Assembly: GCA_911728455.2 (NCBI GenBank)
Contig: OU452222.1
Coordinates: 5,151,108-5,215,107, forward strand
Direction of reading: 5' to 3'
Source of the DNA: Marthasterias glacialis
Lineage: Eukaryota; Echinodermata; Asteroidea; Forcipulatida; Asteriidae
DNA: 64,000 nucleotides
Of this stretch, positions 22,301-34,300 are shown piece after piece. Each line of letters begins with the position of its first letter. The first letter of the stretch is position 1. Made by a program: the position numbers and the translations under genes. The notes under the pieces are model-generated. The model did not search any database. It saw only the letters and a list, made by a program, of their open reading frames with translations, and was not told where the DNA came from.

Positions 22301-25300
22301 AATTGTTTGCAAAAATTGGCGAGCATTTGCAACCTTCACTCAATAAGCCGTTTGCGAATTAAATTAAAATAATGTCTGGTACAAAGACATGCTCAGCCAC
22401 AAGTTACCTCTTGAACCTAAATTCCTCAGACTAAGGAGACAGTTGCTATGTCACTTGATTTGGGGCAAGCTTTTGAGTAGTTACGTAAGGTACAGCGAAC
22501 ACCCATATATAATTTTGAATGAATGTGTATGGCACAATGGTACCAGGGTTTGCTCATCTGGAGGTTGCGATACAAAAGCTTGCATCAAACCATGTGACAC
22601 AGCAACTGTCTCCATAGTCTGAGGAACTTAAATTTTCAAGTGACAACTTGTGACTAAGCCAATCATTGTCCCAGACATGATTCAAATCTAACACCCGTTT
22701 CAGACTGGCGCTCCAGAGTGGCGCCAAACCAAACAGATTAGGAGCGATTCTAGATTTCGGTTTCAGACAGGCAAACTTATTTAACAAATCCACAATGGGT
22801 TCGGCTCATGACAAGATCGACGTCTGAACCCAAGATGCTCAAGAGTCGTTCTGACCGACTGCAACAGTCGATTTTTCGACTTCTAGCGCGTCTTTTCACT
22901 CCTGTTTCAGTTTCCTGGAGCGCCAGTCTGAAATGGGTGTTACTTGTGGATTGCTATACAAAAGCTTTCCCCGAACCATTTGACATCGCAACTGTTTCCA
23001 CAGTCTGAGGAATTCAAACTTAAGCTGTAACTTGTGACTAAGCAAGTCAGTGTACCAGATATCGTTCAAATCTTACTCGCAGATGGCTTTTCAGAGTGCA
23101 ACCCTGGTTAGTAATATTTTCTACTTGATGGGTTCATGACGTTGTGTCCAGGTTTAACAAGGCATCCAGCCTGGCTCTCAGGAGGTATCCAACTCACCAG
23201 TGTAGTCTTCATCTTTCCAGACGTCCAGCTGAGCCATTGTGCAGAGCTCCTTCAGTTCCTTATTGGATAACTGATCAGACAGGAGAGGGAACTCTTTAAG
23301 GTGCGCGTAGATGATGTCATTATCTTCGGCAGTCCTCTCATAGGGTCTGAGAAAAACATGAATAATATTAGTGTACATTTATGGCCAAGTTCGCATAAGG
23401 ACCATTTGGTCGATGTTGCCTGGTACCAAATACATGTTTTTGAGCATGAGTACCAGTTAATATCAGCCACTTGTTGACAAATTGGATTTTAATGACACCA
23501 TGTCTGTCAATTGACACTCCTGGTGCCGAATTATCAAATCTGGTGAAGCTTGTTACGAATGACTTCATGAGACGAATAATATTAGTAAGAAAAATTTATA
23601 GACCGCCGAAATCTGCAAAAACAAAAGATGCTTAATGTTCATCAAACAACAAACAGAGTAAAATAAACTGCACGAAATAAGTAACCAAGTAAGAAGCAGT
23701 GAATGTTAAATAAAGTAACAGTGGACTAGTAAGTAAGGCCAGACCGTTATAAGCGACTTTAGCTCTTGCTATGGCTGTGGCTGCAGTGACAGTGTTGAAG
23801 AATAAGCCTTTTTGTTGTTCAGACATGGCCATTATGAAAAGGTTCAAAAATGATTGATTTTTCGAGGTTCAAACACTTTGGTCAGAGTCAAATTGCAATA
23901 CACAGTGGCGTGTCATGGCCGAGCCGTCAAGGGCACCGGACTCAAGCTCTGGTGTTTCTGATCAGCAGAGTGTGGGTCCAAGTCCCGGTCGTGACACTTG
24001 TGTCCTTAAGCAAGACACTTTAAACCATTATTGATGCGTCCTTCAGAAGGGACATAAAGCCATAGGTCCTGTGTGTTATATTAAGATCTATTATAATGCA
24101 GTACGTAAAAGAACCCAGAACATTTATCGCTAAGAGAAAGGGGTTCGCCCCGGTGTTTCTGGCATGGTTGGCGGCAATTTGCCCCCTCATTGAGTTGCTG
24201 AACAGGCTTTGATGAGAACCGGCATAGAAATAGAAATAGGTTAAAAACCATTCAAATAGCACACATGTTGACTGTTACAATACAATAGCACGTATCGTCA
24301 CCGTTTTCTCCTAGTTACAAATCAACCCTCCAGCCGAAGGTTCACATAATATTTCTGCACTAACTTGACGCACATAAAATGCTGATAAAGTATATTTCAC
24401 AAATGTGCATCTCCAACAAGACAAAAGAGCTAGAAAATAACAGCTTGTCTGGGGCAATCTTTGTTGCAGCGGCAGCTTTAAAAGAAGCATCAACTCAGAT
24501 CTTCAATCCTTCTCTGCTGGCTGTCACCCCATATCAATAGTTCCTGGGGTCAGCGGGCTTTCTCTCATGCCGTTCCCACCCTTTGGAATACTCTGCCACA
24601 AGAATTACGTAGCAAATCCTCCACTTCTTTCGGCAGATTCTGGCGCTCTGTAAATGTCCCGTATTATTATTAATATTTTATCAAGCATTTTCTAAAAGCC
24701 AAGATGAACTTTTTCGACTCACAGTTTCTTGAGGAGTGTCCTGAGTTCTTTGATTCTCTTGGCAGCAATAATGACCGGGTCTACAATCTTCCTCTCCTTG
24801 TGCAGTTTGGCCATGTGGTCCGCTACGTCATGACTCCATGTCTCAGGTATCTCAATGTCAGATTGATTCTTGGTACACGGTACAGCAGTTGCCGACCCTG
24901 GTGCATGAAGAACATTCAATTATTAGTTGGGCAAAAATAAACTGAGCTTACAATACAGGTTGCGTGTCGTGACCGAGTGTTTTTAATGCATGGGACTCAA
25001 GTTCTGGTGGCTGAGTCATCAGGATGTGGGTTCGAATCCCGGTCATGAGGCTTGTGTCATTGAGCTAGACACTTAACCATAATTACTTCAAAAGGGGAAG
25101 AGGCAGTTATGTTTGTCTCGCAATGGATTCATTTACCCTTTGCCTGCTCTTAGCTATGCTGTGAAGAGACTTGTGTTTGTATCTTGCTGTGTCTTTTTTC
25201 TGCGCATTGGGGCAGGTTTCTATCGAGTGGCCTTTGGGCCTTGTGATGGGCAACGCATAAACAAAAAGTATGCAACCAATGCAGGCAATTCACAATACTA

Positions 25301-28300
25301 TGTGCCCTCTACATATTGCCCAAACAGAGGCTATTTTACAAAGTGCATCATGGGAAATGGTTGACAAAGTTTTAGTCGTCTTGCAGCACCCGCCGCGTGA
25401 CCCCGATTGTTTAACTTGGTTCATGGTTTGCAAAGCAGAAAAATTGTATTTGTCTATGCTTCGTCGTCGTGGGTTGAGCCGTCGTAATCGATGGATCTCA
25501 GGCATTTCTGCCACCAGGATGGTTTGCTCTCTCCCTGCTCTGTCTCCTCTGCTCAACAAGCGTCTTGATCCATGTCTATGTTTAATTAAGGCACACTATG
25601 AAAATTTTTGTGAGGCCAGTGAATATTTTTCACAATCATGTCATCTATATGAAAAGTCCTGAACTGCCGGTGTGCTGCTGAGTTGCGAGTGTGACTGTTT
25701 TTAGTCAACCAGTTTTGGGGAAAATGGCTGCTCTGGGGTAAACAGTAGAGGGCGCACTGCATAATAATATTCTTATCCTTCAAACAGATTTTGTGCACAA
25801 CCGACTTCCAACACTCTTACCTGTAGCCGCATTGGAAATGCTTTTCATTGGTTGATCCCGCTTTCCAGTAGGAATGCTGGGTAACGGTTTAGTGTTTGCA
25901 AACATCCGCTGGTAATTCTCCATGAAAAAATGATGCCCATCTTCTGTAGATTCAGTGACTGCCCTAAAAAATGAAGGAAAAAAAACACAAAGTGTGTAAA
26001 TTAAACAAAAACACAAATTCAAATATTGAGTTTGCTTTGGCTTAGATTTTAAGTCATATGAGGGCGCTGTTTAAGCTTGTGACATCATATGCAAGGGTCT
26101 ATTACACTGTATTTTGGGTGCGTTTAACTAGCTTCCCCGGTCCCAGGTGGCTTTGACAGCATTGTCGTGGCTCACCCGAGTCAGTCCCCAGTAACCCAAC
26201 CTCGTCCCCATGGTTTACTATGTAAACCCTGGGATGGAAACTCTTTACTTGGACCCTGATTGGACAACGACTTTACAATATTAGCATATGTTCCATATTC
26301 ATAGTATATAGAAGAATTACACATACAGTTGGTGGCTTTATAAGCTTGTACCTCTTGTTAAAGTTTGATCGCAGTATCTCAATATTTATACTCGTTGCGT
26401 TTGTTTTAACACCAACAACCAAATGTTTACCTTTGTTTGATTTCAATTTAGAAGTCAAAACAGCCGGCGCCGGCAAAACAAACGTTAAACAAGCTATTAA
26501 ATCTGGTACCGGGCAACGAAACTATGACGAAGATGTGAATTTCGAAAAGCAGCCAGACTATTCTAATTTGCATACATATCCAAAAATTTTGGATATGCAA
26601 ATGATCAAATACCAGGGTGAGAGAGCGGTCAACCCCGTACTGCTCGACACACCCCGGGGACGAGGTTGCCAGTAACCTGCTTGTGGAGCAGGGTAACTTG
26701 GGTCTCCCCTGAGCGCATGACGTTACAATGAAAATCTTCCTCAATGGGCACCAAATTTTTAGTCACTTTGATTTCTCGCATGAAGACTATCGCATCTGCA
26801 AATTATAAAGTCATCATAATTTGGTGAACTTCCTTGACCAATTAAGAACCCACAAACGAGCACTGACAAGAGTCCTCCATCAGCCACAGCAAGCATGTGA
26901 AAAGGTCTTCTGAAGCAACTTCACAACTAAGACAACATTTTACAGCCAGTGTATACACTAATCTGAGCAGCCCGTTCACATGGTGGTTTACACCACCGAA
27001 ACTACAGCCGCCGCTTATCCAACCAGCATGGAGGATTCACAGTGCGTGTGTGTCGACGCGCTTGTGCGGCAGCCATAGCTGCGGCGGTGTAAACAGCCAT
27101 GAACGAGCTGCTCGGATTAGTCTATACATTTTATTCATACCCTACTTTGTTTGCGGGAATTTGCCAGTTGTGAGAATTCAAAAAAAGGTAGATTCAAAAG
27201 ATGTTTGTACTCAAAAGATGTGGAAATCAAAAGATAGTGGAAAGCAAAAGATGCAATGCATGCGTGAATATCCAACTTATAATTATAGATCTCAGAGCAC
27301 GATAACCTAGACAGAGATTCACTGCATAAGGTGAAACGATAATCTAGACAGAGATTCACTGCATAAGGTGAACTTTTCCCTATACTAAGTCACCTCCACA
27401 GAGAGATGCACCAGGGGTGGATTTCACAAAGCACTAGGACTAATCTTATCTCGAGTTAGGACGAATAACTAGTCCTAACTTATAGGACATAACATAAGTT
27501 GGGACCAGTCCTAAGTTGGGACTAGTTTTGTGAAATCCACCCCAGGAATGCTTATCTTAAATCGGATAAAATAGGCTCCAAATGTGACAATGCTGGTGCT
27601 CTATCAATGAACTATTCCTCAGGTAAAGAAATGAACTTGCACCTTATGTGCAATCACAAAAGGAGATTTCAAAAGATTTTGAAACACACAGTAATAATAA
27701 GTCTTACTGTCTCACTGTCTTAGTTTCCAAATCTTTAGTTATTTTTATATGACTTACCATTAGAGTGAAAACAAAATGAACATTTAGAAAGCAGCCACGT
27801 TCATTTTGGATTTAGTCATTGCCTTTACAATGTAAATCTCAGACCAGTCTACCTACCTCCCTTTAAGACCCTCATGATTGTTAATTAAGTCCAAATTGGT
27901 GTAGTCGATGATAGGTTTCGGCTCCTGCCCTGGAACTGAAAATAAAAATCAAGAAAAATCATCTTAAGTTTTAATTTTGACAACTTAAAAGGGGAACAAA
28001 CAAAAAATAAATAAAAAAATAACAGTTATTGTTCTTTACAACATAATTATAATGTTCAGTGAGATTTTTTTTATCGAGTTCATGAACCAGTGCAGTGGTT
28101 TAAACTTCTCCTATATCTCCACTGTAGGCCTACTCGGCAGAGTCCAAGTGGTTAGTGCGTTGGACTCAAGCTCTGGTGGCTGAGTGAGTGTGGGTGGTCA
28201 TCGGAGTGCTGGCGCGAAGTTGACAATTCAGCGGCTGTTTCACGTGACAGTTACAGCTAATGAAACAGCTTAGAATACAAAATGCATGGAGTCAGAAAAA

Positions 28301-31300
28301 AGTGCATGGCATCGGTTGCATGCACGCATAGTTTGGTAAGTGCACTTTTTCTGACTCCATTCTGAAATTGTTTTTGCACTTGCACGCCAGCCGTGACTTC
28401 GTGATGGCATTGCATTCTGGGTTATCAAAATGGCCCAGATCGCTAGCCGATATCTATTTGTGTGGAGTAATTTTGAGCAAAATTCAAATGATTATTTGCC
28501 CTTAATAAGGTTAGTAACTTCAACAGCCAAAATACCGGAGGGAAGCTAAGAGGTACGTTGACACATTTAGTTGGTTAAAATCCAGCGCCACACCCGTTAG
28601 GTTTCGGTGCGGCGGATTGGGGGACGAGCTGCACAAAAGATAGGCTTGGACGTGTGGCTAAGGATTCAACCGATGTCAAAAATCCTTGCCACACTAGTGC
28701 CAGTGGGGCTATCCACTCTCCAGCACGCCCTCAACCTGCATTTAATTAAAAAAAATTGAAACCAAATCATTTAGTTGTGTTATGTTTGTGTAATGCAAAG
28801 TTACTCAACAGAAAAAAAGTGTTTGTCTTGTTGGGAAGCGAGCCAAGCAACTTGCCGGGCGGGCGTCAGGGAGGAAGACCCGTTTGCATTGCCCACAACT
28901 TGCGGCAAATCTTTGGCTGGCTGGCTGCGACCTGTGTGTGCGAATGCTGGTCATCTCGCCCCCAAACATACTCGCCCCCAACAATCTCGCCCCCAACAAT
29001 CTCGCCCCCAAACAATCTCGCCCCCAGCCTTTGACAATCTCGCCCCCTGACAATCTCGCCCCCAAACAAAGTCGCCCCCTGACAATCTCGCCCCCAAACA
29101 AAGTCGCCCCCTGACAATCTCGCCCCCAAACAAAGTCGCCCCCATACGATATTTTTTTTCTGCAGACCGAAATTGCCAAAGGAAAATTTTTTGTCAATTT
29201 TGTTTTAATTTTTAAAAATTTTGAAATTTTTGAGGATGGCAATTTCGTATCTACCGCAGAAAAAGAGCCCTCCCCCGGATATAACTAAAATAATATTACA
29301 ATTTTATTTAATGATGGTAACCATGACACCTAAAAAGATTATTTTCAATATCTTCTTTTGCAAGGGTATCTTTTTCTGTTTGTATATCTACCTGTATCTT
29401 CTTTAAAGATCGGAAAGGATGGTGATTTGGGTAAAACAAAATTGTTAAAAGTATGAAACTATATTTAGTCTTAGGGTAAATATATTATTATCTTAGTTTA
29501 TGTTTCCCCCATATAGAGTATTGTTAAGGCCTACAGAAAAATAACGTACAACAAAATTGAATTATAGTCATGAGATTTATTCATGCATCAGCAATTTGCA
29601 AACTAAAAAACAAAACATCCATTTAAAAATATTATTAAAGAAAACAAATATATACACATATACATTATTTAGACCCATTATTTACAATACCCCAAAACAT
29701 CCTCTCAAAAAGTAACTTTAACTGATAAAAAAAAATTACAAAGATATCAATGAAGTTTTTACAGCGCTATTATTATTTATACTATTTACCAACTATCAAA
29801 TACAGTCACAATTCAGAATGTACAGACGAATTTACAAATTTAGGATGCATTGTCTTAATAAAAAATTGTCTATAGGAGTTTTGGGATTTGTTGTGGTCTA
29901 AAATGGTCGCCAGGACGTGTCATATTAACTGTCAGATGAAAAAAAAGCTAATTTAAATAAAAAAAATATATTTAAAAAATGTAAACCATTACAAAGTTAA
30001 TATAAAACCATTTTACATTCCAAAAATATACAAAAAAGAACAAAATCCATTAACTTAGTTTTTATAAAAAGCAAAAATTTACTGTTTCATTCATTTTGAA
30101 AATAACCCGAAAGGAACCCGTTAGTAGACCATATTGACTGTTAATCTGCTCAGTGACCGTCTGGAGCGTTACCATATATATTCGCGCAGGCTCTAAGAAG
30201 TCTCCCTGTGCCCATATCCCCTGACCCGAATCTGTCCCAAAGCTTAAATATTCTGCCCTGGCATGTGGTGTAAGCCTTCTTCTGGCGCTTGGTGAGTTTC
30301 CTCTCACTCACCAGTCTGACTTGAAGATTTACGTACTTGGACTCTGTTCCAAGCAGCTCAACCAACCGGTACATATTTAGCCCTGCCCCACTCCCATCTT
30401 TCTTGTTGAGCCTGTTGTGCCAACCTGTTGCGAAATAATAATAAATAAAAAAAAACATACATGTATATAATTATAAAATTGTTTTTACCAGTGAAGCTGT
30501 CCCTGTGAGATGTTTGTTTTAAACTGAGACATTTTGTTTAAATAAAACTATTATACCACGGTACCTATTGCGTTTACGTGCAGAATAAAATAATAACAAA
30601 CGCGCCAACAAGTTACCGTTGTTCAATGGCTGTAAAATCGAGAATTTTAATTTTTCTGTACACAGCAGTCCTCAAAAATAACTTTAGACTTGCTTTAGCT
30701 AGTTGAAATTTCTCAATTTTGGAAACTGTTTAAAGTCAGTAATTTTGTTGCGTGAAAAGTTCATTTCAGTTTCATGTTCACAAATATTAATGACCGTCCG
30801 GAGCGTTCCTATATGTATCATTAGTGATGGTGATGCTTTCTGGTAGACATGAGTCTAATTTAGTCTAAAAACATGAGTCTTATTACCTTCAAGATCATTG
30901 TTAGTCCTGATGCTTTGCATGAAGCACGTCCACTTCTCAGGAGCCCAGGACCCGCTCACCCATGTATTGTCCACGTACTCGAACAACTGGAGCGACAATA
31001 CAAATAATAACACTTATCAAATTTCAACGCAAGACTTAGAATGAACGCACCAGCAAGCTGCTAGAAAAGAATGGGAGTCATGATTGAATAATAATGTCAG
31101 TTTACCCATGAACCAATCTGCGGTAACACAGCATACTTGGTGCATTTCATTGTGGTCATCGATACAATTTTAACTTCATTTACATGTCTAACTTACCTCA
31201 CGAAGCATTGGCGTTGTTGCCCGCTCCCTCAGAGACAGAAACATTCCCGGAATCCTTTCCGCAGGCAGGAATGGCAATGCCAGCAGCTCCTTCAGCAGCT

Positions 31301-34300
31301 GGTGGGTTTCCCTCTTCTCTCCATAAGCTCTGGACAGCCCAACTGCCTGGATATGCCGCCAGACTGCTTGCTTCCAATGGAATGAACAACCAAGTCGCTT
31401 GACCTGTTGGAAAAAATAACAACTCTGTAAATAAAGTCATATCTGTTCTCCATAAGCTCTGGACAGCCCAACTGGGATTGCTGTGTAAGCGAGGAATTCT
31501 TAGTAACGTGAACTAAGGTGCACATGCCGTGTTTCCAAGTCGTGTAACTTGAAAAAAGATTTAACAACTTTTTTGAAAAATAGTTATGTTCTACTTACAT
31601 CTGGAAATACACCCTCCATCGCCTTCCAGAGCCCTGCCTCGAAGTCCATCATGGTTTCTTCGACACGCAGCTCCGGTAGAGCCTCCTTCACCGCCGTGAA
31701 GACAGCCTTGTAGTCTCCGGACTTCTTCCCGGACATGAGGGCGTAGCAAAGCGGGACCTGCTTAGTGACGTCATCCTTCACGATGAAAGCATGTATAGAC
31801 AGGAGCTGGTAGAACGGCTTCCTAACCACCTTGAAAGTTCCGTCTACATACCATCTCTTTGCCCTGCCGAGCAGGGAAAGTTGCTCCTCCCGGGCAAAGA
31901 GAAGATGCCGCTTGCCACTCCGCCTCACAACGTCCTTCAACAGAAATCCTATCAATTAAAAAATTAAAGCATTGCACATTCATAAGTATCGTCTGCAAAT
32001 GTTACTTTACGCACAGCAAACTTTGTCCGACTCATCACTTGGAAATATTTTTCGGTGCAATCATTATTATTATTATTTTTTAAGTTTCCTTTTTAAAGTT
32101 TCTCCAGACAATCAAAAGATTGTAAATTTACCAAAGTTCGGAGAAAAAATTTACAATATTGTTTACGTCGTTTGTTTACGTTGTTGTTTACGTCTTAGTC
32201 ACTTCGACTCATCACTTCGAAATATTTTGTTTTACTTGTTTCTTCTTTCATTATTTTTCAAAGTTTCTTTCAACAGACAGGCCTTATCGTGGATGAATGG
32301 CTTAAAAATTTACGGAATTTCGGAGAAAAATGTACCCATATTGGTTTTTTCGTCTCAGTCACTGGACATTTGAATAATATCGCCTTACCTTCTGGGATGT
32401 ATTGATGCATTACGTCAAACTCTAAGTCGGTGGGGTGATGGGGACGCTGTGCCTCCCTTACTCGGTTCGCAGTCCTCACCAGGTTTGAGGGCTTAGGAAG
32501 GGACGGCACAAGGTTGTCTTGGACTCCCTCCACAAGGACGTCTTCTACAATAGAAGATGCAGACGAAAACTGGTTTGCTAACGCTCGTCGCTTGATGTCC
32601 TTCACCAGCTGAAGAACGACATCATCTCCTGGGTTCCCTGGGTGACAATGAGGTGTCGTTCCGGGTTCGAACCTGTGTTGACCTCGCTGCATTACCATCG
32701 CCCCACAAGAAAGACGCTGGTTCCTCACGGAACACCTGTAATCAATAAGTACGTATAATCACAGATTATTAGAAGAGTCTTGGTAAACCCCATCAATCTA
32801 AAAAGACAAAAAACAAAACGACAAAACAAAAAACATCTGACACGACGCGTTTTAAATTTGTACCTATACGGAAGTTATCAAATTGCTTTTTTCTTGATTT
32901 TGACAGTGTAAAAACTAGCATGTTTTAAATATATATGGCCCGATGTTTGGCTTGGAAAAACTCTAAACAAAAAATGTTTTGAGGAGTTGAGGGGCGAATT
33001 TTTTAATTGTATTACCCACCATAAAAAATAACAGTGTTACTCATGATGAGAAATCATGACCCCAAATTTTTTTGCTACTTTCACTATTGGCGGATTTCTT
33101 TTCGTTTTAATCTTTAATTAAAAGTTTTGGGTAAAAACGGCAAGAGGTGGGTTAGGCCATCCAATTACAGTATGTTTTAATGTTCTATTTTTTACACTAA
33201 CCTCCAGTATGTTGTTTCTCCAGATTCTTTTTTCCAGACATATGAATAGCCTAGGCTATCCACAAGCTTTGGGCGGCGTCTCTGTGTAGCGGCTCGAATC
33301 ACCTTGTACTCAGTAGCTGCGGGCTCCCCGACCACGTCGGCATTCACAGCTTCATCCTGCAGTGGCTCCTCATCGATGGCCTGGTGGATGGCGAAAGGGG
33401 CTCGGTCTGCTTCATCCGCCAGCAGCAGATCCTCCTCGACGGCCTGGTCGGCGACGGCCAACGGGGCTTGGCCTGCAGCGTCCTCCGCCAGTGGCCGGTC
33501 CTCCTCAACGGTATGGTTGACGACGACCAACGGGGTTTGGCCTGCAGCTTCCTCGCAAGCGGCTAACCCTTCTCGACTGTCTGGTTGACGACATTGGTTC
33601 TTCTTGAACGACGGAGGGAACAGATGTCACGGCTGCCGAGGGGCTATAAACCTATAAACAAAAAGTATTAACGGAGTCGTTATTTGAAAACAAACTTTTT
33701 TTGCACTAAGCACACATGATTTTCCAACTTTGCCTTGGATGGCATCACATAATTTGCAATTTTTAATTTTTCAAAAAAACACGACATTCAGGGGGGGGGG
33801 GGTGTCAAAGCACCCAAAATTCGGAAATGAAAAAAGGGACACCCTGGTGGACTCATTTCAGCAAAAAATCTAAGTTGTACTCAATGTCACGGTTCATGTC
33901 CTGTTCTCCTGGACTAGTTAGGCGAAAATGGAGGGTGACGGCACCCTGCTAGTTTTGAAAGAAAGTGAAACTTACCAACTGTGGGCAACCACCAGCCAAC
34001 TTCCACAGCGACGCAGTGGAAGAAATCGGCATGGCCACGATGCAAGCCGTACACTTCCACGAGAAGGGTTCCCCGCTCTTTACTGCCGCTTTGTAGAAAG
34101 CCTGTGTTATCCCTGTTAAACAAACAAAAACATAAATATATTAATAAATATATTAATAAAAAATAAACAAAACTTATATCGGAAAATGATAATCGGAAAA
34201 TACCTGAAGTGAATAAATTCATCAGGATTCAAAGTGCGAATTTTCTTATATCAAATTCTTAAGATTTTGATGGTACATGAAATTTGTAAGTTCCTACCAC

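Noticed and set aside
26346..26675. 109-codon plus-strand open frame with a hydrophobic start resembling a signal peptide
   Set aside because: It lies in a CNBD1 intron inside a repeat-like region with its own internal hairpin (about 26573-26600). No partner exons or recognised domain were found.
28805..29242. Long open frames across the left TIR on the minus strand (up to 145 codons, Gly/Leu/Arg repeats), with counterparts in the right TIR
   Set aside because: Several phases are open at once because the short tandem unit lacks stops. The frames encode only the repeat and have no splice or start context.
33304..33588. Plus-strand Ser/Ala-rich open frame
   Set aside because: It is the antisense of the acidic linker exon of the transposase.
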